Of a DNA stretch of 64,000 nt, positions 32,446 to 41,467 are shown in pieces. Origin of the DNA: Streptomyces sp. M41(2017) (lineage in GTDB: Bacteria; Actinomycetota; Actinomycetes; Streptomycetales; Streptomycetaceae). The stretch is taken from NCBI RefSeq assembly GCF_002078175.1, contig NZ_MWFK01000003.1, positions 496,001 through 560,000 of the forward strand, read 5' to 3'. The translations under genes were made by a program, and so were the position numbers. The notes under the pieces were generated by a model. The model did no database searches. It saw nothing but the letters and a program-made list of their open reading frames with translations, and was not told where the DNA came from. Numbering within the stretch: position 1 is the first letter of the stretch; every line of letters starts with the position of its first letter.

Positions 32446-34338
32446 ATGCGCAGAAAAAGATCTGCCCTCTCGCGTCTCTTCCCCTGGTCGGCGGCCGCGC
32501 CGACGTCTCGACTGCGCCGGGCACTGATGTCCGTCGCCGCCGCCACGGGTCTCCTGGTCACCGTGATCGTCGGTCTTCCCGGCGTCGCGCAGGCCGCGGG
32601 ATCACAACCCTGCGACATCTACGCCGGCGCGGGCACTCCCTGCGTCGCGGCCCACAGCACGACCCGGGCCCTGTTCTCCGCGTACAACGGCCCGCTCTAC
32701 CAGGTCACCCGCGCGTCCGACGGCGCCACCGCCGACATCGGTCTGCTGTCGGCGGGCGGCTACGCCAACGCCGGTCAGCAGGACGCCTTCTGCGCCTCCA
32801 CCACGTGCAGCATCTCGAAGGTGTACGACCAGACGTCCCGGCACAACGACCTGTTCCCCGGCCCGGCGGGCACCGCCGGGATGGGCGCGGACCGGGGCGC
32901 CGACGCCAGTGAGCTGTCCGTCACGGCGGGCGGCCACAAGGTGTACGGCATCTGGATCTCCCCCGGCGTCGGCTACCGCTCGCACGGCGCCGCGTCCGGC
33001 ACCGCCGTGAACGGCCAGGCCGAGGGTGCCTACATGGTGGCCAGCGGCACCCATGTCGGGTCCGCGTGCTGCTTCGACTACGGCAACGCGGAGGCGACCC
33101 CGGCCGACACCGGCAACGGTCACATGGACGCCGTCTCCATCGCGACCACCTGCTACTTCGCTCCGTGCAGCGGTTCCGGACCCTGGATCGAGGCCGACCT
33201 GGAGAACGGCATGTTCCAGGGCGACAACGGCTCCAACACCGCGAACAAGGGCAACAACAGCGCATACGTGACGGCCGTCCTCAAGAACAACGGACAGACG
33301 ACGTACGCCCTGAAGGGCGGCAACTCCCAGTCGGGCGGCCTGACGACGTGGTGGGACGGGGCCCTGCCGTCACGGGGCGGCTACCGGCCGATGCAGCAGG
33401 AGGGCGGCATCATCCTGGGCACGGGCGGTGACAACAGCAACTGGAACATGGGCACGTTCTTCGAGGGCGTCATGGTCTCCGGCTATCCGACCGACGCCGC
33501 CGAGAACGCCGTGCAGGCGAACATCGTGTCCGTCGGGTACGCCGGCCAGACCAACGTGCCGAACGGCCCGCAGGGAACCATCACGGGGCCGGGCAACCAG
33601 TGCGTCGACGTCGCCGCGGACGACACCGGGGTGAACGGCGCCGCCGTCGCCCTGTGGAACTGTCAGTCGTACGCCGAGGACCAGCACTGGTCGCACTTCG
33701 CCAACGGATCCCTCGTGACCATCGGCCGCTGCCTGGACATCGTCGGGAACGGCACCGCCAACGGCACCCAGGTCGAACTCTGGGACTGCAACGGGGTGGG
33801 TGGCCAGAAGTGGGTGCAGCGCGCCGACGGCTCGCTGTTCAACCCCCAGTCGGGCCGCTGCCTGGACTCGCCCGACGGCGCCACGGCCAACGGCACCCGG
33901 CTGCGGATCTGGGACTGCAACGGGTCCGCCGCCCAGAGGTTCACCGTCAACGCGGGCGCGCCCGTCGTGGGTCCGGGCGCCACCTGCGCCGACGTGGCCG
34001 GCGACGACAGCGGTTCCAACGGCACCGCCGTACAACTGTGGGGCTGTCAGTCGTACGCGGTCGACCAGCACTGGTTCCACAGCTCGGACGGCCGGCTGCA
34101 CACGCTGGGCCGCTGCCTGGACATCGTCGGGAACGGCACCGCCAACGGCACCCAGGTCGAGCTCTGGGACTGCAACGCGGCCGGCGGCCAGGTCTGGCAG
34201 CAGCAGACGGACGGATCGCTGCGCAACCCGCAGTCGGGCCGCTGCCTGGACGCGCCCAACGGCACGACGGCGAACGGCACCCGCCTGCAGATCTGGGACT
34301 GCAACGGAGCCGCCGCCCAGAAGTTCGCACTGGGCTGA
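32446..34338 (+). CDS. Secreted GH54 alpha-L-arabinofuranosidase with two ricin-type lectin domains
   Basis: A 630-residue exported enzyme that removes arabinofuranosyl side chains from plant polysaccharides. A long signal sequence (to about residue 51, ending GVAQA-A) precedes the GH54 catalytic domain, which starts QPCDIYAGAGTPCVAAHSTT, a hallmark of fungal AbfB. By alignment in mind with the Aspergillus enzyme, the nucleophile is E253 in WIEADLENGMF and the acid/base D329 in GGDNSNW. After about residue 375 come two ricin B (CBM13-like) modules instead of the usual arabinose-binding CBM42; they are almost duplicates. GGGAGC stands before ATG 32446. GH54 with ricin modules is found in actinobacteria; it acts outside the cell on hemicellulose. 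Confidence 0.93.
   Translation: MRRKRSALSRLFPWSAAAPTSRLRRALMSVAAATGLLVTVIVGLPGVAQAAGSQPCDIYAGAGTPCVAAHSTTRALFSAYNGPLYQVTRASDGATADIGLLSAGGYANAGQQDAFCASTTCSISKVYDQTSRHNDLFPGPAGTAGMGADRGADASELSVTAGGHKVYGIWISPGVGYRSHGAASGTAVNGQAEGAYMVASGTHVGSACCFDYGNAEATPADTGNGHMDAVSIATTCYFAPCSGSGPWIEADLENGMFQGDNGSNTANKGNNSAYVTAVLKNNGQTTYALKGGNSQSGGLTTWWDGALPSRGGYRPMQQEGGIILGTGGDNSNWNMGTFFEGVMVSGYPTDAAENAVQANIVSVGYAGQTNVPNGPQGTITGPGNQCVDVAADDTGVNGAAVALWNCQSYAEDQHWSHFANGSLVTIGRCLDIVGNGTANGTQVELWDCNGVGGQKWVQRADGSLFNPQSGRCLDSPDGATANGTRLRIWDCNGSAAQRFTVNAGAPVVGPGATCADVAGDDSGSNGTAVQLWGCQSYAVDQHWFHSSDGRLHTLGRCLDIVGNGTANGTQVELWDCNAAGGQVWQQQTDGSLRNPQSGRCLDAPNGTTANGTRLQIWDCNGAAAQKFALG
33597..34335 (+). repeat. Internal duplication: two ricin-type modules, 384-base period
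   Basis: The two modules match at the DNA level with an offset of 384 bases (128 codons). A stretch of about 65 bases beginning at 33727 and again at 34111 (CGCTGCCTGGACATCG and following) differs at almost no position, so the duplication is recent or maintained by gene conversion. Confidence 0.85.
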
Positions 34339-34356
34339 CCGGCGCCGGTGCACCTC

Positions 34357-34390
34357 GGTCCGGCCGGACCTCATCGGTTCCGGCCGGACC
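34357..34390 (+). terminator. Hairpin terminator after GH54 gene
   Basis: GGTCCGGCCGGA pairs perfectly with TCCGGCCGGACC over 12 bases, with a 10-base loop. It begins 19 bases after the stop of the GH54 gene. The rest of the 327-base gap before the PhoX gene shows no gene and no clear promoter. Confidence 0.75.
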
Positions 34391-34665
34391 GCTGCGTGTC
34401 CCCTCACGATGCCCCCGATCCGTCGGCCTGCGCCGCTCGGGTCCAGGAGGCATTCAGCCAGTCGTCCCGAAGCTCGCGGCCGGGTGGATTCCGGTAGCGC
34501 CCCGCGCGCCCCGCCTGCGGGAATCCGGCGGATGGGTGTCGGACGTACTCGCCCCTGCCCCCTGGGAGGCGAGTGACACGGAGGGCCGGAGTGGTTCCGG
34601 CGGCCTGCGCGGCGTGCTACACACAGCGGGGTCACAGTCCTGTCCGCCAACAGGAAGGTCGCACC

Positions 34666-36060
34666 ATGCCCCAGGACAGCCGTTCCACGACACGACGTCA
34701 GGTGATGGCCCGCACAGCGGCGTTGGGCGGCGCCCTCGCCTTCGCCGGGAACCTCACCGAACTGTTCGCCGGCACCGCAGCCGCGCAGCCCCTCGGCCAC
34801 AAGAGCTACGGACCCCTGATCCCGGACCCTCACGGTCTCCTCGACCTCCCGGCGGGATTCCGCTACCGCGTTCTGTCCCGCGAAGGCGACCCGCTCCGTT
34901 CCGGCGAGGGCCTGGTGCCCAGCAACCACGACGGCATGGCCGCCTTCGCCGCACGCTCCCGGACCGGCCGGGACCGCGTCCACCTGGTCCGCAACCACGA
35001 GAACCGCGTCACGGCGAAGATCCCCGTCCCGACCGTCGAGGGCCTCACGTACGACCCCATGGGCAAAGGGGGCTGTACGTCCCTGGCCCTGGACGAGCGC
35101 GGACACGTCCTCTCCGAGCGGGTCGCCATCGCCGGAACGGCCGTCAACTGCGCCGGCGGCCCCACCCCTTGGGGCACCTGGCTGACCTGTGAGGAGACCG
35201 AGGACCAAGCCGGCACGAACGGCTACACCAAGGACCACGGGTTCATCTTCGAGGTCGATCCGACGGACCCGCACCGCACGGGAGCCGTACCGCTCACCGC
35301 CATGGGGCGTTTCCAGCACGAGGCCATCGCGGTCGACCCGCGGCGCGGCGTCGTGTACGAGACCGAGGACGCGTTCCTGAAGCCGTTCGGCCTCTTCTAC
35401 CGTTTTCTGCCCGACAGGCCGCAGGGCGGAATCGGTTCACTGCGCGCGGGAGGCCGCCTGCAGGCGATGCGCGTCCCGGGCGTGGCGGACCTCTCCACGA
35501 TCCAGGAGACCGGTGCCACCTTCCGTGACATCGAGTGGGTGGACGTACCGGATCCGCTGGCCGCCCGGACACCCATCCGGTTGCAGGACTTCGGCCCCCG
35601 AGGCATCACGCACGCGCAGAAGCTGGAGGGCTGCTACTGGGGCGGCAGCTGCGTGTACTTCGTCTCGTCCTTCGCGCACAGTGCGGACGGGTCCGCGGCC
35701 GACCACTACGGACAGATCTGGCGCTACGACCCGGCGGCGCGACGGCTCACCCTCGTGATCGTCTTCGGCCCCGATACCGACGTACAGCTGCCCGGCGAGT
35801 CACCCGACAACATCTGTCTGGCGCCGAGCGGAGGCCTCATGGTCTGCGAGGACGGCAACGGAGCGCAGCACGTCTTCGGCGTGACCCGGCGCGGGGAGGT
35901 GTACGCCATGGCGCGCGGCGCGCAGAACATCGGCACCCCGGAGGCTCCGGAGTGGGGCGAGTTCGCGGGGGTCACGTTCTCCCCGGACGGTCGGACGATG
36001 TTCGTGAACTGCTACACGCCCGGGACGACCTTCGCGGTGACGGGCCCCTGGCACGACTGA
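34666..36060 (+). CDS. PhoX-type (DUF839) secreted phosphatase
   Basis: A 464-residue protein of the PhoX/DUF839 family. The N-terminus is a twin-arginine signal (STTRRQVMARTAALGGALAF), with cleavage likely after GTAAA, so it is exported folded by Tat. The body shows PLIPDPHGLLDLPAGFRYRV, the metal-site strings EGLVPSNHDGMAAF, VRNHENR, GGPTPWGTWLTCEE and, later, GRFQHEAIAVDP and YETEDA, which fit the calcium/iron-binding acidic residues of PhoX beta-propellers. Known PhoX enzymes release phosphate from organic esters. AGGAAGG precedes ATG 34666. No PHO box was identified upstream, so phosphate control is unproven. Confidence 0.9.
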   Translation: MPQDSRSTTRRQVMARTAALGGALAFAGNLTELFAGTAAAQPLGHKSYGPLIPDPHGLLDLPAGFRYRVLSREGDPLRSGEGLVPSNHDGMAAFAARSRTGRDRVHLVRNHENRVTAKIPVPTVEGLTYDPMGKGGCTSLALDERGHVLSERVAIAGTAVNCAGGPTPWGTWLTCEETEDQAGTNGYTKDHGFIFEVDPTDPHRTGAVPLTAMGRFQHEAIAVDPRRGVVYETEDAFLKPFGLFYRFLPDRPQGGIGSLRAGGRLQAMRVPGVADLSTIQETGATFRDIEWVDVPDPLAARTPIRLQDFGPRGITHAQKLEGCYWGGSCVYFVSSFAHSADGSAADHYGQIWRYDPAARRLTLVIVFGPDTDVQLPGESPDNICLAPSGGLMVCEDGNGAQHVFGVTRRGEVYAMARGAQNIGTPEAPEWGEFAGVTFSPDGRTMFVNCYTPGTTFAVTGPWHD

Positions 36061-36094
36061 CACACGCTCCGGGGCCTCCCTGGCACCATGTCGT

Positions 36095-36125
36095 CTCGCG
36101 GCCGTGCACGATGCACGGCCGCGAG
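36095..36125. terminator. Bidirectional terminator, perfect 14-pair stem
   Basis: CTCGCGGCCGTGCA and its exact complement are separated by a three-base loop. It lies midway between the convergent PhoX and YoaK-like genes. Confidence 0.85.
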
Positions 36126-36146
36126 GTGGGCCGTCCGGGATCCCGG

Positions 36147-36884
36147 TCAGCCGACCAGTTCCGGGGCGAGCAGCCCCTGGCGGGCGAGCACCACGTTGAG
36201 GCCCGCGACGATCAGCACGGCCGCGGCGAGGGCGAGCAGGGCGTGTCCCGTCCCCCAGGACGTCATCAGGGCTCCGAGCACACCGCCCGCGAAGATGCCG
36301 ACGACGGTCGCGAGGAGGCGGACGCGGATCGTGCCCCGGAGCGGAGTCGACGGAACGGCTCCGGCGAGTCCGTGGATGAGTCGGACCAGGGACATCTGGG
36401 CCAGCTGGGTGGGCATTCCGGGGACGGCGGCGCGCAGCGCGGTGTCGGCGCGCAGCCCCATGGCGAAGGCGACGATGGCGATGACCAGGTAGTCCGGGTC
36501 TTCGGTGAGGGAGCCGGAACCGTGCCTCCAGAGGGCGGTCAGGCCCGCGAGTCCGAGGAGCACCCCTTCGATGGCGAGGGCCGCCGCGAACCAGTGCCGG
36601 CGCCGTGCGACAAGACCGGTGGTGACCAGGGCCCCGGCCGCCGCGCCCAGGACGAAGGCGGCCAGCGCCGAGGCGGTGCGGCCGACCGTCACCTGTCCCT
36701 CCCCCGCCACGGCGAAGGCGAGGAACAACACGTTGCCCGTGGCCAGCGCGGTGAAGACATGTCCCATGGTCAGAAAGCTGACCGCGTCGACCGCGCCCGC
36801 GAGGACGGTGAGGGTGGTCATCACGACGGTCTGCTGCCGTTCGCGACGGTCGGCCGGGAGCGGTGGTCCGGATTCTTCACGCAT
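36147..36884 (-). CDS. YoaK/DUF1275 family membrane protein (second copy)
   Basis: A 245-residue membrane protein with about six hydrophobic segments. Family blocks are LTVLAGAVDAVSFLTMGHVF, ALATGNVLFLAFAVAG and AMGLRADTALRAAVPGMPTQ. It is related to the protein at 19237-19935 but divergent in sequence. The start at 36884 (MREESGPPLPADRR) was chosen as it begins the conserved part; the ribosome site is weak and an upstream Met is possible. It diverges from the 140-residue hypothetical gene. Function unknown, possibly export. Confidence 0.88.
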   Translation of the reverse strand: MREESGPPLPADRRERQQTVVMTTLTVLAGAVDAVSFLTMGHVFTALATGNVLFLAFAVAGEGQVTVGRTASALAAFVLGAAAGALVTTGLVARRRHWFAAALAIEGVLLGLAGLTALWRHGSGSLTEDPDYLVIAIVAFAMGLRADTALRAAVPGMPTQLAQMSLVRLIHGLAGAVPSTPLRGTIRVRLLATVVGIFAGGVLGALMTSWGTGHALLALAAAVLIVAGLNVVLARQGLLAPELVG

Positions 36885-37043
36885 GCGGTCAGTCTCGGCA
36901 CACCGGACCCTCGGCCGGCCGGTGTCGGTGCCGACACGCGACAGGCGTGCCGCCAATGGTGGCCGACCGCGATGTCAGTGGCCCCTCCTAGTCTGATCTT
37001 CCCTCGGTCGATCGACCGCTGAACGGTGAGGAGACACAGCGAC

Positions 37044-37466
37044 ATGGGTGGCGACTGCTGGACTCGGACGGGCCCCTACCAGCCGGACCTGGCGGCCGCG
37101 TTCCGCCGGGCCCAGGAGGAGCAACTGGAGCAGGACGACCACGGATTCCCCGGCCGGACGGTGGAGGAACTGTGGCGCGACCCGGACTGGCACGAGTACG
37201 TCTTCACGGGCGGTACGGGCACGGTGCTGGACCAGCCGGGCATGATCGACGCGGCCGACCGCTCCAACGACGGTCCGTACATGCGCCCTCTGACCGACGA
37301 GGAGATACGGGCGTTCGCCCCGGACGGGCGCCCCACGGTCGAGGCGTGGAGGGCCGCTCTGGACGACGACCGGCTCTTTCCGGACCGGGCACAGGGCCGA
37401 TGCACGGTGCTGTACACGGACGGTGAGCCGACGCACATCGCCTATTGGGGAGTGACGGCGGACTGA
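37044..37466 (+). CDS. Hypothetical acidic protein
   Basis: A 140-residue acidic soluble protein beginning MGGDCWTRTGPYQPDLAAAF. It is rich in aromatic and acidic residues (EELWRDPDWHEYVFTGGTGT, DEEIRAFAPDGRPTVEAWRA) and ends HIAYWGVTAD. I recognise a general similarity to Streptomyces hypothetical proteins of this size but no named family or motif. GAGGAG is eight bases before ATG 37044. It ends at a hairpin facing the convergent glpD gene. No function can be given. Confidence 0.75.
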   Translation: MGGDCWTRTGPYQPDLAAAFRRAQEEQLEQDDHGFPGRTVEELWRDPDWHEYVFTGGTGTVLDQPGMIDAADRSNDGPYMRPLTDEEIRAFAPDGRPTVEAWRAALDDDRLFPDRAQGRCTVLYTDGEPTHIAYWGVTAD

Positions 37467-37471
37467 ACCTC

Positions 37472-37499
37472 GGGGCGGGTGTGACGGCACGTCCGCCCC
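37472..37499. terminator. Bidirectional terminator hairpin
   Basis: GGGGCGG pairs with CCGCCCC, extended inward by five more pairs (two of them G-T) around an ACGG loop. It lies between convergent genes. Confidence 0.65.
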
Positions 37500-37518
37500 A
37501 AGATCCGGCCTCGGCGTG

Positions 37519-39105
37519 TCAGACGGGCTGTGCCGCGGTTTCAAGTGCCTCGCGGGCCGCCGCCGTTGCGGCTTCGCGGTCCAGGGGGACGAGTCCGATG
37601 CGGGTACGGCGGTCCAGCAGGTCCGCCTCGTCCAGGGCGCCCTCGTGCCGGGCGGCCCAGAGGAGCGCGGCGCGGGTGACGGGGTTGCCGGGGACCACGG
37701 GCTCGTTCAGGCGGGGGTCGCGTGCGCCCAGTGCGTGGACGGCGGGAGCCTCGGTGCCGTAGCGGCGGATGAGGTGGCCCGGCGCAGCCAGGGAGCCGAG
37801 ACGGTGCGGTGCCGCCGCCCCGACGAGGGGCAGCGAGGCGGTCGGCGAGGGGCCGGCGCGCAGGTTACGGGCCGCGACGGCGGTGTCCACGGCGTCCTGC
37901 GCCATGCGCCGGTAGGTCGTGAGTTTCCCGCCGACCACGGTGACGACCCCGTCGTCCGAGGTGAGCACGGCGTGGCGGCGCGAGATGTCGGAGGTGCGCG
38001 CGGTCTCGCCCGACCGGGTCGGCGCGGTGTCGAGGAGGGGGCGCAGTCCCGCGAAGGCGCCGACGACGTCGGTACGCCTGACCGGGGTGTCCAGGGCGGA
38101 GCCGAGGACGTCCAGCAGGAAGCCGATGTCCGACTCGGGGACCTGCGGCACATCCGGCAGGTCGCCGTCGACGGGTTCGTCGGTCAGGCCGACGTACACC
38201 CGGCCGTCGTCCTGGGGCAGGACGAGGACGAAGCGGTTGGTCTCGCCGGGGATCGGGATGTGCAGGCCGGCGGGCAGCGGTCCGAACAGGTCGGCGCGCA
38301 GGACGAGATGGGTTCCGCGCGAGGGGCGGATGCGGATGCCCTCGACCAGCTCGCCGGCCCAGACGCCGGACGCGTTGATGACGGCGCGAGCCCTGATCTC
38401 GCCCTGCTCGCCGGTGAGTTCGTCACGGACACGGGCACCGGTGCCGCCGATCTCCAGGGCCCGCACCCGGGTGAGGACGCGTGCCCCGTGGGCGGCCGCG
38501 CTGCGGGCGAGGGCGGTGACGAGGCGGGCGTCGTCGGTGACCCGGCCGTCCCAGGACAGCAGGCCGCCGCGCAGGCCCGCGGGGCGGACGGACGGTGCCA
38601 GGTGGCGGGCCTCGACGGCGGAGAGCCGGCGCGGTGCGGGCAGGGTGGCCCGGGCGGTCCGAGCCGCGAGGCGCAGGGTGTCGCCGGCCCGGAACCCGGC
38701 CCAGGCCAGGGAGGCCTGGCCGCGTGACACGAGCGGGGTGAGGGGCAGGACGAAGGGCTGGGCACGCACCAGGTGGGGCGCGGTGCGCTCCATCAGCACC
38801 CCGCGTTCGACCGCGCTCTCGTGGGCGACGTCGAACTGTGCGGAGGCCAGGTAGCGCAGGCCGCCGTGGATGAGCTTGGAGCTCCAGCGCGAGGTACCGA
38901 ACGCGAGGTCGTGGGCGTCGACGGCGACGACGCTGAGACCGCGGGCCGCCGCGTCGAGGGCGACACCGGCGCCGGTGGCTCCGAGTCCGACGACCAGCAC
39001 GTCGACCACGTCGCCGTTGACCGTTTCGGCCAGCTCACGGCGGCGGCGGGCGGCGGAGAGGGATGATCCGGGAGCGGGTCCGGCCGGGCTGCTTGCGGGG
39101 CTCAT
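37519..39105 (-). CDS. glpD: Glycerol-3-phosphate dehydrogenase/oxidase, FAD-dependent
   Basis: A 528-residue flavoprotein that oxidises glycerol-3-phosphate to dihydroxyacetone phosphate at the membrane. The FAD motif is VLVVGLGATGAGVALDAAARGL near residues 36-57, with SRWSSKLIHGGLRYLA, the G3P-site signature. The C-terminal region matches the DAO_C domain (PVTRAALLWAARHEGALDEA and RTRIGLVPLD). Its start ATG 39105 overlaps the stop of the TetR gene (ATGA), so the two are coupled. The neighbouring divergent genes encode an alkyl-DHAP-synthase-like flavoprotein and a lipid kinase, so the DHAP made here may feed lipid synthesis as well as glycolysis. Confidence 0.92.
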   Translation of the reverse strand: MSPASSPAGPAPGSSLSAARRRRELAETVNGDVVDVLVVGLGATGAGVALDAAARGLSVVAVDAHDLAFGTSRWSSKLIHGGLRYLASAQFDVAHESAVERGVLMERTAPHLVRAQPFVLPLTPLVSRGQASLAWAGFRAGDTLRLAARTARATLPAPRRLSAVEARHLAPSVRPAGLRGGLLSWDGRVTDDARLVTALARSAAAHGARVLTRVRALEIGGTGARVRDELTGEQGEIRARAVINASGVWAGELVEGIRIRPSRGTHLVLRADLFGPLPAGLHIPIPGETNRFVLVLPQDDGRVYVGLTDEPVDGDLPDVPQVPESDIGFLLDVLGSALDTPVRRTDVVGAFAGLRPLLDTAPTRSGETARTSDISRRHAVLTSDDGVVTVVGGKLTTYRRMAQDAVDTAVAARNLRAGPSPTASLPLVGAAAPHRLGSLAAPGHLIRRYGTEAPAVHALGARDPRLNEPVVPGNPVTRAALLWAARHEGALDEADLLDRRTRIGLVPLDREAATAAAREALETAAQPV

Positions 39106-39710
39106 GGCGTGAGGGTCCTCTCCAGAAGGGTGCGCAGTTCGTCGAGGAAGGCGGCGCTGGTCAGCTCGGGGTCGTCCTCGTCCGTCATGGTCCGCAGGGA
39201 CAGGGTGAAGGACTGGACCACGAGCAGCAGCGCGCGGGCCTGCCGGTCGACCGGGGCGCGTCGCACCGAGCCGTCGGCGTGCCCTTCCTTGAGGGCGTCG
39301 GCCAGGAGTCCGAGCAGGGCCTCCTGACTGGCTCCGCGCCGGTCCAGTACGTACGGCAGGAGCAGTTCGGGATCGACGTCGATGATCTTCCGGAAGAGCG
39401 GGTGGGCACGGAAGGCCTCGATGCCGGCGACCAGTCCGTCGACGATCAGGGTGCGGGTCCGCCCGTCCGACCGCGGCTCCGGCATGGCGCTCGTCGCCAC
39501 GTCGATCCACTCACGGGTCATCAGGTCGCCGACCAGGGATCGCACATCGGGCCAGCGGCGGTAGAGCGTCATACGGGAGACGCCCGCGCGGCGGGCCACG
39601 TCCGTCAGCGTCGTGCGCCGCACCCCGACGGCCAGCACGCAGTCGCGTACGGCGTCGAGGACAGGGTCGCTGTCCGGCCGGTCCGAGTGGTTGTGACGAA
39701 TAGGCGCCAT
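39102..39710 (-). CDS. TetR-family transcriptional regulator
   Basis: A 202-residue regulator. The HTH is at residues about 30-60 (RRTTLTDVARRAGVSRMTLYRRW). The C-terminal part (FRKIIDVDPELLLPYVLDRR, ARALLLVVQSFTLSLRT) is the ligand-binding half. It is coupled to glpD by ATGA overlap and divergent from an FAD oxidase gene 85 bases away. A direct repeat GTGTAAC-A-GTGTAAC lies immediately upstream of its start, a probable operator that would let it control both directions. Likely ligand: a lipid or glycerol-phosphate intermediate, by context only. Confidence 0.92.
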   Translation of the reverse strand: MAPIRHNHSDRPDSDPVLDAVRDCVLAVGVRRTTLTDVARRAGVSRMTLYRRWPDVRSLVGDLMTREWIDVATSAMPEPRSDGRTRTLIVDGLVAGIEAFRAHPLFRKIIDVDPELLLPYVLDRRGASQEALLGLLADALKEGHADGSVRRAPVDRQARALLLVVQSFTLSLRTMTDEDDPELTSAAFLDELRTLLERTLTP

Positions 39711-39725
39711 GTGTAACAGTGTAAC
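39711..39725. promoter_or_regulatory. Direct-repeat operator in the divergent glpD/FAD-oxidase promoter
   Basis: Two copies of GTGTAAC separated by one base, directly abutting the TetR start codon. Its position lets a bound protein block transcription of tetR-glpD and possibly affect the divergent genes. Confidence 0.6.
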
Positions 39726-39794
39726 GCCCTGGGCGGCCGTGCGGGAGACGGCGCGAAGCGAACCGACCGATGACGACCGATGAGGACGACGTTC

Positions 39795-41384
39795 ATGGAC
39801 ATGCTGTGGAGTGGCTGGGGCGACCCCGCCAAGGCGGCGCCGCTGCCCGACTCGGTGACCGGCCTGCTGCGGGACCTGCTCGGCGTCAAGCCGCGTGACA
39901 CCGACACCTCCGTGCTGGCGGAGATCTCCGTCGCCGAGCCCCCGCCGGCCGCCGCCCTGCGCGCACTGGCGGACGCGGTGGACGGCGAGGAACACGTGCT
40001 CACCGACACGGAGAGCCGGATCCGGCACACCCGTGGAAAGTCCACGCCGGACCTGCTGAGGATCCGCGAGGGCGACACCGAGGACGCGCCCGGGGCCGTG
40101 GTCCTGCCGGGCAGTCACGACGAGGTCCTCGCCGTGCTGCGCGTGTGCGCCGAACACGGCCTCGCCGCCGTTCCGTTCGGCGGCGGCACCTCCGTCGTCG
40201 GTGGCCTCGCCCCCGAGCGGAGCGCCTTCGTCGCCGTCGACCTGCGCCGTATGAACGGTCTGGTCGACCTCGACCCCGTCTCCCGGACCGCCACTCTCCA
40301 GCCCGGTCTGCGCGCCCCCGACGCGGAAGCGCTGCTGGCCGAACACGGTTTCACCCTCGGCCACTTCCCGCAGTCCTACGAGTGGGCGACCATCGGCGGA
40401 TTCGCCGCGGCCCGCTCCAGCGGTCAGGCGTCCGCCGGATACGGCCGCTTCGACGAGATGGTCCTCGGCCTGACCGTCGCCACCCCCGAAGGCACCCTGG
40501 AGGCGGGCCGCGCACCCCGCTCGGCGGCCGGACCCGACCTGCGTCAGCTGATCCTCGGCTCGGAAGGCGCCTTCGGCGTCATCACCGCCGTGACCGTGCG
40601 GGTGAAGCCGCTGCCGCGGAGCCGGATCTACGAGGGATGGCGCTTCGCCTCCTTCGAGGAGGGCGCCACCGCCCTGCGCCGCCTCGCGCAGGACGGACCG
40701 CGGCCCACGGTGCTGCGGCTGTCCGACGAGACCGAGACCTTCGTCGGTCTCGCGCAGCCGGACGCGATCGGTTCGGCCGAGGCCCCGGCGGACGCCGGGT
40801 GCACGGCGATCGCCGGATACGAGGGGACCGATGCCGACACGGCGTACCGCCGCGAGCAGGCGGCCGAGGTCCTGCGGGCGGCGGGGGGCACCTACCTGGG
40901 AGTCGAGCCCGGCGAACGCTGGGCCCACGGCCGCTACTCGGCGCCCTACCTGCGGGACTCCCTGCTCGACGCGGGCGCCTTCGCCGAGACCCTGGAGACC
41001 GCGTCCTTCTGGTCACGCGTCCCCGCGCTGTACGCGGCCGTCCGCACCGCGCTGACCGACACCCTCACGGCGGCGGGGACCCCGCCCCTGGTCATGTGCC
41101 ACATCTCGCACGTGTACGAGAACGGCGCCTCCCTCTACTTCACCGTGGTCTGCGCCCAGGGCGAGGACGCCGTGGCCCACTGGGCACCGGCCAAGGAGGC
41201 CGCCAACGAGGCAGTGCTGACCGCGGGCGGCACGATCAGCCACCACCACGGGGTCGGCACCGACCACCGCGACGCGTACGTCCGGGAGGCCGGCCCCCTG
41301 GGCATCGAGGCGCTGCGGGCCGTCAAGCGGCGCCTGGACCCCGACGGCGTCTGCAACCCCGGGATCCTGCTGCCGGTGGACTGA
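39795..41384 (+). CDS. FAD-binding oxidase, alkyl-DHAP-synthase-like
   Basis: A 529-residue flavoprotein of the vanillyl-alcohol-oxidase/FAD_binding_4 type. The FAD domain shows VPFGGGTSVVGGLAPER, GHFPQSYEWATIGGFAAARS and LILGSEGAFGVITAVTVRVK. The strings SGQASAGYGRFDEMVLGL, HISHVYENGASLYFTV and ISHHHGVGTDH are those of alkyldihydroxyacetonephosphate synthase (AGPS), including the HHH region used in catalysis, rather than of glycolate or lactate oxidases. AGPS swaps the acyl chain of acyl-DHAP for a fatty alcohol to give an ether lipid. ATG 39795 is chosen over 39780 because GAGGAC lies seven bases upstream. It is followed by a lipid-kinase gene and diverges from tetR-glpD, supporting a glycerophospholipid role. 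Confidence 0.87.
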   Translation: MDMLWSGWGDPAKAAPLPDSVTGLLRDLLGVKPRDTDTSVLAEISVAEPPPAAALRALADAVDGEEHVLTDTESRIRHTRGKSTPDLLRIREGDTEDAPGAVVLPGSHDEVLAVLRVCAEHGLAAVPFGGGTSVVGGLAPERSAFVAVDLRRMNGLVDLDPVSRTATLQPGLRAPDAEALLAEHGFTLGHFPQSYEWATIGGFAAARSSGQASAGYGRFDEMVLGLTVATPEGTLEAGRAPRSAAGPDLRQLILGSEGAFGVITAVTVRVKPLPRSRIYEGWRFASFEEGATALRRLAQDGPRPTVLRLSDETETFVGLAQPDAIGSAEAPADAGCTAIAGYEGTDADTAYRREQAAEVLRAAGGTYLGVEPGERWAHGRYSAPYLRDSLLDAGAFAETLETASFWSRVPALYAAVRTALTDTLTAAGTPPLVMCHISHVYENGASLYFTVVCAQGEDAVAHWAPAKEAANEAVLTAGGTISHHHGVGTDHRDAYVREAGPLGIEALRAVKRRLDPDGVCNPGILLPVD

Positions 41385-41467
41385 CCACACACGCTGCGCC
41401 CTTGCACCGTTTTGCCGTTGCCCCTTTCCCCGTTCCGTCCCCCTCGTCACCGCCCGGAGGCACACCG

